IMG/VR virus record: IMGVR_UViG_3300009180_000130 | Location: 1 to 32,609 of that record | Strand: one strand, 5' to 3' | DNA length: 32,609 nt | DNA from: a virus | In this document: positions 23,583 through 32,190 of the stretch, piece after piece | Position numbering within the stretch: the stretch's first letter is position 1 | How the letters are laid out: every line of letters starts with the position of its first letter | The notes under the pieces: model-generated | Told to the model about the DNA's origin: nothing | What the model saw: the letters and a program-made list of their open reading frames with translations, nothing else | The model's database searches: none | Position numbers and translations under genes: made by a program

Positions 23583-23827
23583 TGGGCACCCATGTCATAT
23601 CCCCCCAGGGCTTGAACGCCGTGGAATGGACCGGGGCTATGGCCATGTATATGGACAAATTCGGTACTTTGCCGTCTATCCAAAGGCCGGAAGACTGGAA
23701 AATCTGGGGCGCTGCCGCGTTACTTTTATCGTCCTTAAATGGTATAGTTCTGCCAAATCCCTATGACTTTTCCGACTTTGAGACTTGGGCGCAACGCTTT
23801 GTAGAAATATTAGCGAGTCGATCATGA
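23582..23827 (+). CDS. Small conserved protein (81 aa) after the nozzle gene
   Basis: Starts on the last base of the nozzle stop codon. PQGLNAVEWTGAMAMYMDKFGTLPSIQRPEDWKIW with a C-terminal PNPYDFSDFETWAQRF is a recurring pattern in podovirus-like phages, always next to tail or ejection genes in my recollection; function unknown. Trp-rich, with one moderately hydrophobic helix (AAALLLSSLNGIVL). Overlaps the next gene ATGA. Confidence 0.72.
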   Translation: MGTHVISPQGLNAVEWTGAMAMYMDKFGTLPSIQRPEDWKIWGAAALLLSSLNGIVLPNPYDFSDFETWAQRFVEILASRS

Positions 23828-25146
23828 CAATGGGTTTAGTACACGCGGCAAGGCAGATTGAGGCGCAGGGGCGTAACGGGGATAAAAACCTCGTTCATAT
23901 GTCCGATAGCGAAATTGGTGCCTTAGACCATATGCAGGGTGGGCCGAGCTTTAACCCTGTCACGGGCCTTAGAGAATATAGCTTCTTGTCTAAATTGCTT
24001 CCTGTAGCTCTTGGTCTAGGTTTTAGCTTTATCCCTGGACTAGGCACAGTTATTGGCTCTGGCATTGGCTCAGCTATTGGAAGAGGTCTTCAACAGGCCG
24101 CTGAGGGTAAAAAGTTTAATCTTGGCCAAATCGTTAAAAGCGGTCTTATAGGCGCTGGTGGCGCATACGCTGGCCAAGGATTAACAGGCGGAGGTTGGAG
24201 TCCAACCTCGGGGTTTGATAAAGCAAAATTGGCAGCTAATTTTACTAGTGCGGTTCCTGGGGCTGCTGCTCCTGTTGCAGAGGCCGCGACAAACGCAGCC
24301 GTTTCTGCTCCTGTTGCAGGTGGGGTTGGGGCTACTACTCCTGTTGTAGATGGGGCCGGGGCTGGCTTTTCAACTGGAGCAATTCCTCGCGTTGCTACGC
24401 CGGTAGGTGGGTTTGCCGCTACTGCGCCTCCAACAGTAAGTGTTTCTCCTGGTTTTATGAATGGATTGCAGACGCCATCATATGCTGTGCCGGTAAGTGG
24501 GTTTGCCGAGGCTGCTCCTGCTGCTGTTCCTAAAGATGTTGGTTTCTTCAAAGAACTTGCAGCAAATGTTAAACCAATAGCCCCACAACTTGGATCAGCC
24601 GCTGCTTTAACTTCATTTGATAAAGAACCAGAAGGTCCGTATGTACCGATTTCTGAAACTCCATTTGACCCGACTATTAGAGCAACTGATTATCTGTATG
24701 GGGTTGGTAGAAGGGGCGCTTACAACCCACAAACAGGGACGTTTATGCCACCCCGTTCACCACGGAATCCTACAGACGTTTATAATGAACAAATGACATA
24801 TGCCGCAGACGGCGGTCGCGTAGGCATGGGTCTGCCTCAGTCTGCCGCCATGCCGCAGCTTATGTCTCCCGCGCAGTTTGGCTATCTGAACTCCCGTACC
24901 GGCGGCAGAATCGCTGGCCCCGGCGACGGCAAGAGCGACGACATCCCGGCGCTGCTTTCAAATGGCGAACATGTAATTGACGCCGCTACAGTCTCAGACC
25001 TCGGCAACGGGGACAACGACACCGGCCAGAAGCGGCTTGAACAAATCAAACACAAAATCCGCAGCAGTGCGGGTCGCAAGAATCCCCGCAAAGCCTCGCC
25101 TAAACAAAGAGGTCTTGGCTCTTTGTTAAATAGCGCACGGGCGTAG
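23824..25146 (+). CDS. Ejection-region virion protein with GPGDGxSD...LSNGE motif (440 aa)
   Basis: Start taken at ATG 23824, which overlaps the upstream TGA; a longer reading from TTG 23785 would overlap the upstream gene more and add unconserved residues. HMSDSEIGALDHMQGG and NPVTGLREYSFLSKLLPVALGLG (to about 75) match a family common downstream of nozzle genes. A hydrophobic Gly-rich stretch (54-90) could insert in a membrane. The central part is Ala/Pro/Val-rich and AT-richer. From 24799 come YAADGGRV and then RTGGRIAGPGDGKSDDIPAL, NGEHVIDAATV, an element also known from tape-measure proteins. Likely a virion protein ejected with, or guiding, the DNA. Confidence 0.7.
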   Translation: MTMGLVHAARQIEAQGRNGDKNLVHMSDSEIGALDHMQGGPSFNPVTGLREYSFLSKLLPVALGLGFSFIPGLGTVIGSGIGSAIGRGLQQAAEGKKFNLGQIVKSGLIGAGGAYAGQGLTGGGWSPTSGFDKAKLAANFTSAVPGAAAPVAEAATNAAVSAPVAGGVGATTPVVDGAGAGFSTGAIPRVATPVGGFAATAPPTVSVSPGFMNGLQTPSYAVPVSGFAEAAPAAVPKDVGFFKELAANVKPIAPQLGSAAALTSFDKEPEGPYVPISETPFDPTIRATDYLYGVGRRGAYNPQTGTFMPPRSPRNPTDVYNEQMTYAADGGRVGMGLPQSAAMPQLMSPAQFGYLNSRTGGRIAGPGDGKSDDIPALLSNGEHVIDAATVSDLGNGDNDTGQKRLEQIKHKIRSSAGRKNPRKASPKQRGLGSLLNSARA

Positions 25147-25156
25147 GAGATAGAAA

Positions 25157-26812
25157 ATGCCTGATATAAATGGAAATTTGAGAAAAGGCGAAACTGCATC
25201 AACTGTTATTAACAAGCCGAGTCCTGCTGTTGAAGCTTGGCAAGGTGCGGTTTCTCCACTACTCATAAATCAAGCTACAAAAACGCCCGAAGTTTACGGT
25301 AGGACGTTTATTCCGCTTAAAATTACAGATGCAGACGGGAATGAAATTGATAATCCCGATCCAAATGCTGGTCGTTATGTATCTAATGACGACCCTTCCG
25401 CAGCGCCATATAAAACTAAAGAAAATCAACCACTAACGGCTGGCACAAACGCTGACATTACTAATGCTGGTCAGGCTATTCGTGATTTGCAAGGGCAACA
25501 AACTGGTACTTTCCAGAACGCCCAGACTGGCATTGGCAATGCTGCTGGCATGGACATTTACGGCGCTGGTGCGCCAGCTTATGGGCAAGCCGGTCAATAC
25601 TACAACCAAGCCGCCGCTGGGAAGTCCGGTCTAGCCGGTCAGGGCCAGTTCAACGCCGCTACAGGTATGTTTGAGCAAGCGGCTAATACAAACACTGCTG
25701 GCCAATATCAGCCGTATGGCTCTGCTGCTACAAATTTGTATGGGCAATCCACGGACGCCTTGGGGTTGTCTTCGGCTTCGCCGTACCTGCAAGCGGCTGG
25801 CCAGTCTTCTGCTCAGAATATTAATCAGTACATGAACCCGTATAACGAGCAGGTAACAAACCGCATTGCTCAGCTTGGTGCGCGGAACCTGTCAGAGAAT
25901 ATCCTTCCGCAGATCAGTAGCGACTTTATTAAAGCTGGTGGCTACGGATCAACTCGCCAACGCGATCTAGTTGGTCGTGCGGCGCGAGATACGCAAGACT
26001 CAATTCTGGCTCAACAAGCCCAGGCGCTTCAACAGGGTTACGGCCAGGGGCTTACGGCTTCTGCTGCTGATTTGGGGCGGTATGGCAACTTGGCTGGTAC
26101 AGCAGGTAGCCTTGGCACTCAACAACAGCAGCTTTTACAAGGCGCTGCGAGTGGTATTAGCGGCATTGGTCAGGCGGGTGCTGGTTTTGCTGGGTCTGAT
26201 GCAGCGCGTCAACTTCAAGCTGGTCAGGGTCTGTCTACAATCGGTCAATCTAACATCCAAGCCAGCCAAGCAGACTTGTCGCGTATACTGGCGGCTGGCC
26301 AAGGTCAGGCCGGTATTGGCGCTGGACTTGGGAACTTGATGCAAGCCAATCAACAGGGACAACTTGCTGTTGGTGCGGCTAACATTGATCTTGCGAACGC
26401 TGCCGAAAACAGCCGTCTTAAGCAGATTGGTGCGTTGCAAGCTGTTGGTGAAGGTACGGAAAATAGGGAAAATGCCCTCATTGGTGCCAAAAAAGAAGCA
26501 ATAGATACGTCTAATAATGCAATCATTAACCGAATTGGTGCAACTGGTAACGCAATAACGTCCGGGGGCCAAGGCGGCGGCACGACATCTAGTAACACTG
26601 TAATAAATAATAGTGGGTCTACTGCTGGTAAAATAGCGGGAGCCGCTGGAACGGTTTACGCCGGGGCTAAACTTTTAGAAAAAAATGCCAATGCCAACGG
26701 CGGTCCTGTTAAGAAAGGTCTTGGCGGCGCGATCAAGAAGGGTTCACTGAAGAAGGCCAGTTACGGCAAGCTACCGAAGCGTGGACTTGGAATGTTTGCG
26801 AGGGCTTCATAA
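25157..26812 (+). CDS. Ala/Gln/Gly-rich ejection-region protein (551 aa)
   Basis: TAGGAGATAG precedes ATG 25157. After an N-terminal folded part (1-90) comes a long Gln/Ala/Gly-rich, mostly helical region. Its conserved block NINQYMNPYNEQVTNRIAQL and LPQISSDFIKAGGYGSTRQ (about 223-266) is recognisable in podovirus ejection-module proteins. Near the C terminus, NANGGPV (26690-26710) is followed by a basic Gly/Lys tail (KKGLGGAIKKGSLKK). The last base of its stop codon is the first base of the next ATG. Probably an internal virion protein delivered with the genome; no enzymatic motif. Confidence 0.7.
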   Translation: MPDINGNLRKGETASTVINKPSPAVEAWQGAVSPLLINQATKTPEVYGRTFIPLKITDADGNEIDNPDPNAGRYVSNDDPSAAPYKTKENQPLTAGTNADITNAGQAIRDLQGQQTGTFQNAQTGIGNAAGMDIYGAGAPAYGQAGQYYNQAAAGKSGLAGQGQFNAATGMFEQAANTNTAGQYQPYGSAATNLYGQSTDALGLSSASPYLQAAGQSSAQNINQYMNPYNEQVTNRIAQLGARNLSENILPQISSDFIKAGGYGSTRQRDLVGRAARDTQDSILAQQAQALQQGYGQGLTASAADLGRYGNLAGTAGSLGTQQQQLLQGAASGISGIGQAGAGFAGSDAARQLQAGQGLSTIGQSNIQASQADLSRILAAGQGQAGIGAGLGNLMQANQQGQLAVGAANIDLANAAENSRLKQIGALQAVGEGTENRENALIGAKKEAIDTSNNAIINRIGATGNAITSGGQGGGTTSSNTVINNSGSTAGKIAGAAGTVYAGAKLLEKNANANGGPVKKGLGGAIKKGSLKKASYGKLPKRGLGMFARAS

Positions 26813-28623
26813 TGGCGTTCAATCCAATGCAGCAGCAGCAGTCGCCAGACATGCTGATGGCGATGATGACCGACCCCCGCGCTACGCCGCAGCAGCGTAT
26901 GGCTGCAATGGCGGCATTGAACGCTATGAGGGGCGGGGCTAACGCTCCACAGCAAATTGGCGATATGGACCCCGCAGAGATGGGTGCTAGACGCCAGGAA
27001 ATGATGGGCCAAGGGCCGGAAGAGCAGCCCGAAATTGCACAGCCCCAAGCCGCGCCGGAAGCGCCGCAGAACCCATCCACGGAAGCCCTGATGTCGGGCG
27101 CTGCTGATGCCAGCCGTGTAGCGGAGATGGCGCATGGCGGGGCGGTGAAGGGGTATGCGGGAAGTGGAGCGGTACAGGGTTATGTTCCAAACCCAATGAT
27201 TAAACTTCTACAAGATGCCGAAGCTAAAAGACGCGAAGAAGCGGAAAGTAATATTCCTGTATCACAAGACTCAGACCCCTCCGGCTTGTACGCAGATATA
27301 AGAAAACGCCTTGCTGCTTCCGAAAATGTAGACACATCCAAAGACAAATACATGGCGCTTCTTCAAGCCAGCTTGGGCACGATGGCGGCTGCTTCGCAGC
27401 CAGGGGGCACGTTCCTTGGTTCAATCGGCCAAGGCGGTTTGTTGGGCGTTAAGCAACTGCAAGAAGCTAAGGCCGCACGCGCCGAAAGAGACATGAAGAA
27501 CTTGTCTCTGCGCGGAACTCTGGCCGAGCATGAAGCCGCCCTGCAACAGGCTAGAACAAAACAAATTGAGGACACGGAAACTAAAAGACAGAATCAAGCG
27601 AACGAGGTTATTAAAGACTTAAAAGACTTTGATTACAAAACGTTTGCAGGTGATACGCAGGCTGATTTACGCCGTCAGGGTTTAGCTTTGCAAGAAATTT
27701 TTGGCAATCAATCTCTTTTATTGCGCCAACAAGGTTTAGCGAATCAAGATATTTTAGCGCAACTAGCCCTTGATAAGGCACCGAAAGGTGTAGCGCCTCC
27801 TTCTGTTGAAGCAGGGAAACAACTAGGAATACCTGTTAAAGACGTTTTTAATCCTTATGCAAAAATTGCTTCCCCTAAAGTTCAGGAAGAACTTTATCTA
27901 AATAACCAAAAATTATTTAACGCAACACAAACAAAACAGGCAGCAGTACTACAAGCAAATTCTAGCATTGCTTCTGATTTAGAAAGATTTAACGAAATTA
28001 ACGAAAAAGATAAAACCGGACCATCAGTTAATTTTACAATAATTGGCGGTGTTAAGAAGTTTTTTGATCCTGAATTGCAGGAAGCCCAGTCTATTACAAA
28101 TAGACTTGTTCCATTTTTAAGAAATGGTCTGCCGGGAGCGTCTTCAAATTTAGACGTTACAATGTTTAAATCTGCCGGACCTGAAATAATAAAAGACATG
28201 GAAGCTAATAGAAACAGGCTTGCGGCTTTAAATGCTGCTCTTCAAAATCAAGGTGAAAGAACTCAATTTAATAATGATTTCTTCACTGTTCATAGTCACA
28301 TGGATGGAGCCGATAGAGAGTGGAAAAAATACTTAGAAGCAAATCCAATTTTTGACCACTCTAAAGGTGCAAAGCCTTACACGTTGAACGCAAATAGAAA
28401 AACTTATTCAGATTGGTTTAAAGAAAAAGAATACGGTCAAGACGCGCCTACCGCAGGTGCGACTCCTGTACCGGCTCCCGCAGGACAGCCAGCGGCTCCA
28501 GCGGCATTAATGACTCCTCCTGCTGAAGCTATTAACATGGTAAGAAATAACCCTAAACTTAAAGATTCCTTCATACAGAAGTATGGCCAAGATGCTTACA
28601 TTTCAGCTATTGGTGGAATATGA
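26812..28623 (+). CDS. Ejection-region protein with mosaic base composition (603 aa)
   Basis: The N-terminal 105 residues are Met/Gln/Pro/Ala-rich, followed by MAHGGAVKGYAGSGAVQGYV, a long helical charged region (150-280), and a C-terminal part (AEAINMVRNNPKLKDSFIQK) with the NP-x-L-x-x-x-F motif seen at the ends of several phage virion proteins. Composition changes inside the gene: 34 G+C of 60 at 27421-27480 but 19 of 60 at 28141-28200. Overlaps the next gene by 4 bases (ATGA). Likely an internal virion or DNA-ejection protein. Confidence 0.68.
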   Translation: MAFNPMQQQQSPDMLMAMMTDPRATPQQRMAAMAALNAMRGGANAPQQIGDMDPAEMGARRQEMMGQGPEEQPEIAQPQAAPEAPQNPSTEALMSGAADASRVAEMAHGGAVKGYAGSGAVQGYVPNPMIKLLQDAEAKRREEAESNIPVSQDSDPSGLYADIRKRLAASENVDTSKDKYMALLQASLGTMAAASQPGGTFLGSIGQGGLLGVKQLQEAKAARAERDMKNLSLRGTLAEHEAALQQARTKQIEDTETKRQNQANEVIKDLKDFDYKTFAGDTQADLRRQGLALQEIFGNQSLLLRQQGLANQDILAQLALDKAPKGVAPPSVEAGKQLGIPVKDVFNPYAKIASPKVQEELYLNNQKLFNATQTKQAAVLQANSSIASDLERFNEINEKDKTGPSVNFTIIGGVKKFFDPELQEAQSITNRLVPFLRNGLPGASSNLDVTMFKSAGPEIIKDMEANRNRLAALNAALQNQGERTQFNNDFFTVHSHMDGADREWKKYLEANPIFDHSKGAKPYTLNANRKTYSDWFKEKEYGQDAPTAGATPVPAPAGQPAAPAALMTPPAEAINMVRNNPKLKDSFIQKYGQDAYISAIGGI

Positions 28624-31418
28624 CAAATCCGTTTGATAAATTTGATTCTCCCAAAGATTCAAGTTCGGTGAATCCGTTTGATAAGTTAGATGATACAAAA
28701 TCACCTGAAGCTTACAGGGGGATGATTCTTCCTTATTCAAAAAGCACAACTGGAGAAAAAAGTTTTGCTGTTCCAGGTTTAATCAAAGGAATTGTTGACC
28801 CGTTCATAAACGTTTACGACGTTGTTGGAAAATTAACAAAAGGACAACCTGTTTCCCAAGAAGAAATGGAAGTAGTTAGCCGTGAACTGCCAATGGCCTT
28901 AACAGGTATTCCTGGCGCTAAGACAATTACTCTGCCTTCTTCAAACAAAGTAGTTGGTGAAGCTTTAAAAGGCGCTAGTAATTTAGCCGCCTCTGCAATA
29001 AGGCCATTTAAACAAGCTATTGATCCTTTTATTGGCAATATTGAAAAAACAGCATCCCGTGCTTATGAAAGGTTAATACCTCCCAATGCAACGCAAGAAG
29101 AAAAACTTGCGATAGCTAAACAAATTGCACAAGGCGATCTTGAATCTCCGGCGACAAAGGCAGAACTTGAAATCTTGAAGCAAGCCCCTGGTGAACAAGC
29201 CGCGCCAAATCTACAAAGCATAGAAAGACCTGAAGGCGATATATCTGCGCCATTTAAAGCATTATCTGAAAAGAGAAATATACAAAAAACTGTATATGAA
29301 GCAGAAAGAGAAAATGCAGTTCGTGATGCAAATTCTGCTAATGCCGCTGCTAAAGCCGCTTACGATAATCGAGTAAGGCTTGGTCAAGAAAGCGCTAAAG
29401 TTTCAACAAATGTTAATTTAGAATTTGCTGAGAAAGCCGCTGCGAAAGTTGCTCAAGATGCTAATGAAGCAGCAGCGAAGGCCACAGCTATAGCTGAAGC
29501 CCAAGCAAAAGCTTCTGTTGGTAGCGTTGCCACTGGCACATCTAAATATCACGCAATAAATAAAACAGATTCTTCTGTAGAAGCTAGAAGCCGTATTGAT
29601 GAATTAAAATCTAATGATTACGACACAAACGTAACCCCCGCATGGAACGCAGCAGGTAAAGTTGCCGTTAAGGGAGAAGCCCCCTCTCTTAAAAACATTG
29701 TGTTTAATGCTGACTCAAAAGATGCAACGGGAAAAACATTTAAAGAATCTATTGCTGATTATTCAGGAAAAAATCTTCTTGATAACGATAAATTTAAAGC
29801 GCCAACCAGTGCCTTAGATGAAACAGAACAATCTTATGTTCCAACAGCGATATGGAACAGAATTGCTGGTCTTTCATCAAAGAGCAATCTTGGTGAAGTT
29901 CAAAGCATTATGTCTGAGTTAAATACTTTAGCCAGAAATGCAGCAAAAAATGGTGAATCTAATGCTAATAGAATTTTAACTGGTCTGGCTAAAAAAATAT
30001 TTGATGGCATAGATTCAAACAAAACTGTTGCTCCAGCAGACGCTTTAGCTTGGAAAGCTGCAAGAGATGCAACAAAATCTTATTATGATAAATGGGGTAA
30101 TTTTATTACTGGCAAATACTTGGAAGATCAAAGGCTTGGGTCTGTTGCAAGTAATACTTTACAAAATTTTGTATTAGCTGGAGAAAAAGGTGCCGCCCCA
30201 GAAAAGGTAGCGCAACTTTTTAAAATAGCCACATTGCCAGATGGTTCTAAAGACCCAGCTATTATGAATGCGTTAAGCAAGTATCTTGGGCATGATTTGG
30301 CAGATCATTTGGGTGATGATTTTTCAAATGTTAAAGCTATAAAAGCTTGGCAAGAAAAGTTTTCTCACGTTTTAGAAGGTGATACTTCTTTAGGAGCAAA
30401 GTTTGATACCGTAAGAAGTGCGGTACAGACTGCTGCCGACGCGGCTCAAGCAGCTTCTGTTAAACAAAAAGCAATTCAAATAACTGCTGCTCAAAAGAAA
30501 CTTATGGAAGTAGTACCAATATCACCGTCAATCCCTGTGCCTGTTAAACCTGCTTATGTTCAGCCGATTGAAAATATTGATAATTTAATTCCAAAAGATG
30601 TAACAAATCCAAAATCTATATATGGAAAAATGACTTCTATTCTTGAATCTACAGATGAAGATTCAATGCAAAACTTTGTTGGTCAATTAGGCGATGACGT
30701 TGATGCGATAACTGGAACAAAAAGAATTTTAGCTGATTTAATTCTTGATAATGAATCACCTCATAATTTTATTTTAACTAATCGTACTAAACTGAATCAA
30801 GTATTTAATACGCCAGAAGAACAAGCGTATTTATCAAAAATAGAAAAAGCTTCCTCTGATATAGAAAAAGCATCTTTATCTGAAACCCCTACAATTAAAG
30901 CCGCAAAAAACAAAGACATAGCTGCTCTTATGTCTAAAAACGGTTTTCTAAGTGCGCTTTTAGGAAGAGGAGCCGCTATTACGGCTAGAGTAGGGACTGG
31001 CATAGCTGGTGTCGTCTTGGTTCCTAGCATTGGCGGACCACTTTCTTCTATTATGATAGACGCCGCCGCTGGTGGAGTTAGTTCTTCAAGAATTGCAAAT
31101 TTTATCTACAACTCTCCTAGAGAAAGAGTCCTTGATATAATCAAGGACGGCTTGTTAAACCCAGATAGAGCTAAAGTTCTTACAACTCCCATTAAACCGT
31201 TAGACTTTCCAAAAATTAAAAAAGCTTACGGGTATATGTTACCTTTATTGATTGGCAATATGGGGCCTTCAGAACCGTCTAAAGAACAACCTACCCAGCG
31301 TGTACCTCGCATAAATATTAACACCTCCCCTAAATACGCCGCCGGTGGCCCCGTTTACACGCATCCAGCCATTTCATCCATTCGCGCTAAACGCGCCATG
31401 CGGAGCATTGCCCGATGA
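28620..31418 (+). CDS. Large ejection-type internal virion protein (932 aa)
   Basis: The largest gene in the window. Two N-terminal copies of NPFDKxD (TNPFDKFD and VNPFDKLD) match a short repeat common at the start of phage internal virion proteins. Then follow a hydrophobic segment (VPGLIKGIVDPF), an Ala/Lys/Glu-rich coiled-coil region (about 211-298), an extended helical body and a C-terminal hydrophobic Gly/Ala stretch near 775-820 (ITARVGTGIAGVVLVPSIGG) that could cross a membrane. It ends with YAAGGPV and a basic tail. No transglycosylase or protease signature is seen. Most of the gene is AT-rich (19 of 60 G+C at 29701-29760). Probably forms the trans-envelope DNA conduit. Confidence 0.7.
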   Translation: MTNPFDKFDSPKDSSSVNPFDKLDDTKSPEAYRGMILPYSKSTTGEKSFAVPGLIKGIVDPFINVYDVVGKLTKGQPVSQEEMEVVSRELPMALTGIPGAKTITLPSSNKVVGEALKGASNLAASAIRPFKQAIDPFIGNIEKTASRAYERLIPPNATQEEKLAIAKQIAQGDLESPATKAELEILKQAPGEQAAPNLQSIERPEGDISAPFKALSEKRNIQKTVYEAERENAVRDANSANAAAKAAYDNRVRLGQESAKVSTNVNLEFAEKAAAKVAQDANEAAAKATAIAEAQAKASVGSVATGTSKYHAINKTDSSVEARSRIDELKSNDYDTNVTPAWNAAGKVAVKGEAPSLKNIVFNADSKDATGKTFKESIADYSGKNLLDNDKFKAPTSALDETEQSYVPTAIWNRIAGLSSKSNLGEVQSIMSELNTLARNAAKNGESNANRILTGLAKKIFDGIDSNKTVAPADALAWKAARDATKSYYDKWGNFITGKYLEDQRLGSVASNTLQNFVLAGEKGAAPEKVAQLFKIATLPDGSKDPAIMNALSKYLGHDLADHLGDDFSNVKAIKAWQEKFSHVLEGDTSLGAKFDTVRSAVQTAADAAQAASVKQKAIQITAAQKKLMEVVPISPSIPVPVKPAYVQPIENIDNLIPKDVTNPKSIYGKMTSILESTDEDSMQNFVGQLGDDVDAITGTKRILADLILDNESPHNFILTNRTKLNQVFNTPEEQAYLSKIEKASSDIEKASLSETPTIKAAKNKDIAALMSKNGFLSALLGRGAAITARVGTGIAGVVLVPSIGGPLSSIMIDAAAGGVSSSRIANFIYNSPRERVLDIIKDGLLNPDRAKVLTTPIKPLDFPKIKKAYGYMLPLLIGNMGPSEPSKEQPTQRVPRININTSPKYAAGGPVYTHPAISSIRAKRAMRSIAR

Positions 31419-31606
31419 CCGACCCCACAGTCACGGAAGTGCGCCTTAGCCTCCATGAGCAGATATGTGCTGAACGCTATGGTGAAATTAAAGAGGTCTT
31501 CAAGACTATCCACAACCGGCTGGACAAGATCATGTGGGCCATAATGGGCATTCTAATTGCCTTGGTGGGCTGGCTACTGGCTAACGGCGTACCGTGGAAG
31601 GGCTAA
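31415..31606 (+). CDS. XhlA-like small membrane protein of the lysis cassette (63 aa)
   Basis: The N-terminal 40 residues form an amphipathic charged helix (EQICAERYGEIKEVFKTIHNRLDKI). One transmembrane segment follows (about 39-57, IMWAIMGILIALVGWLLAN), then a short tail. This is the layout of XhlA-type proteins, which act with a holin and endolysin in some phages. Overlaps the preceding stop codon (ATGA) and the following lysozyme by 13 bases. It could itself be a holin or antiholin; the sequence does not decide. Confidence 0.65.
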   Translation: MTDPTVTEVRLSLHEQICAERYGEIKEVFKTIHNRLDKIMWAIMGILIALVGWLLANGVPWKG

Positions 31607-31998
31607 GGGAAGACCTGATTGCCGAAGAGGGCATCCGGCTAAAGCCGTACCTGTGCCCAGCCGGGAAGACCACCATTGGCGTTGGCCGCAACCTGGATGA
31701 CGTTGGCATTACCCAGGACGAAGCTATGGAGATGCTCGATAACGACATTGAGCGGGTTAAGGCACAGCTTGCCAAGGCATTGCCCTGGCTGGAAACCAAG
31801 TCCCCAGACGTTCAACGGGCCATAGCCAATATGACCTTCCAGATGGGCCTGGGGGCGCTGCTGAAGTTCAAGAAGATGTTGGCCGCCCTGCAAGCCCGAG
31901 ACTACAATGCAGCCCGTAGAGAAGCCCTGGACAGCGCCTGGGCCAAGCAGACACCGCAACGTGCGAAGCGTGTAACTGATCTATTCAAGGAGGATTAA
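31594..31998 (+). CDS. Endolysin, GH24 lysozyme (T4/P22-type)
   Basis: 134 residues from GTG 31594, inside the end of the preceding gene. It hydrolyses the MurNAc-GlcNAc bond of peptidoglycan. The active-site block LIAEEGIRLKPYLCPAGKTT (8-27) gives E12, C21 and T27, the E-x8-D/C-x5-T spacing of the family, with Cys where T4 lysozyme has Asp20. Cys at this place is known in P1/R21-type lysozymes. Further family motifs: IGVGRNL, and AIANMTFQMGLGALLKFKKM near 71-90. No signal peptide or SAR domain precedes it, so it should be cytosolic and depend on a holin. Confidence 0.93.
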   Translation: MEGLREDLIAEEGIRLKPYLCPAGKTTIGVGRNLDDVGITQDEAMEMLDNDIERVKAQLAKALPWLETKSPDVQRAIANMTFQMGLGALLKFKKMLAALQARDYNAARREALDSAWAKQTPQRAKRVTDLFKED

Positions 31999-32190
31999 AT
32001 GGAAACGACTAAATGGTATTTGAGCAAGACCCTGTGGGTAAACGTAGTCGCCGCTGTAGCCACCCTGGCCGGTGTGTTTAAGTTTGACCTGGGCCTGACG
32101 CCTGAAGTCCAGGCGACCGTGGTAACTACAGTCCTAGCTTTGGCTAACGTCTTGCTGCGCCTGACAACCAATACTGCTATTGCCAAATAG
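31999..32190 (+). CDS. Holin candidate (63 aa, two membrane segments)
   Basis: Strong AAGGAGG (31988-31994) ahead of ATG 31999. Two hydrophobic segments (about 13-27, VNVVAAVATLAGVF, and 40-57, TVVTTVLALANVLLR) are separated by a short loop FDLGLTPEVQ, a hairpin like that of class II holins. The N terminus (SKTLWVN) and the end (RLTTNTAIAK) match a small protein common in phage lysis cassettes. It would make the lesions that release the lysozyme. Its stop codon overlaps the next GTG by one base. Confidence 0.72.
   Translation: METTKWYLSKTLWVNVVAAVATLAGVFKFDLGLTPEVQATVVTTVLALANVLLRLTTNTAIAK

Noticed and set aside
23785-23823. Longer start (TTG) for the 440-aa ejection-region protein
   Set aside because: The extra 13 residues overlap the upstream gene and look unrelated to the conserved N terminus; ATG 23824 overlaps the stop codon as ATGA like many neighbours.
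28620-31418. Possible transglycosylase or protease domain in the largest ejection protein
   Set aside because: No SLT-type E-S/GLxQ motif or catalytic triad pattern could be found by reading the translation.
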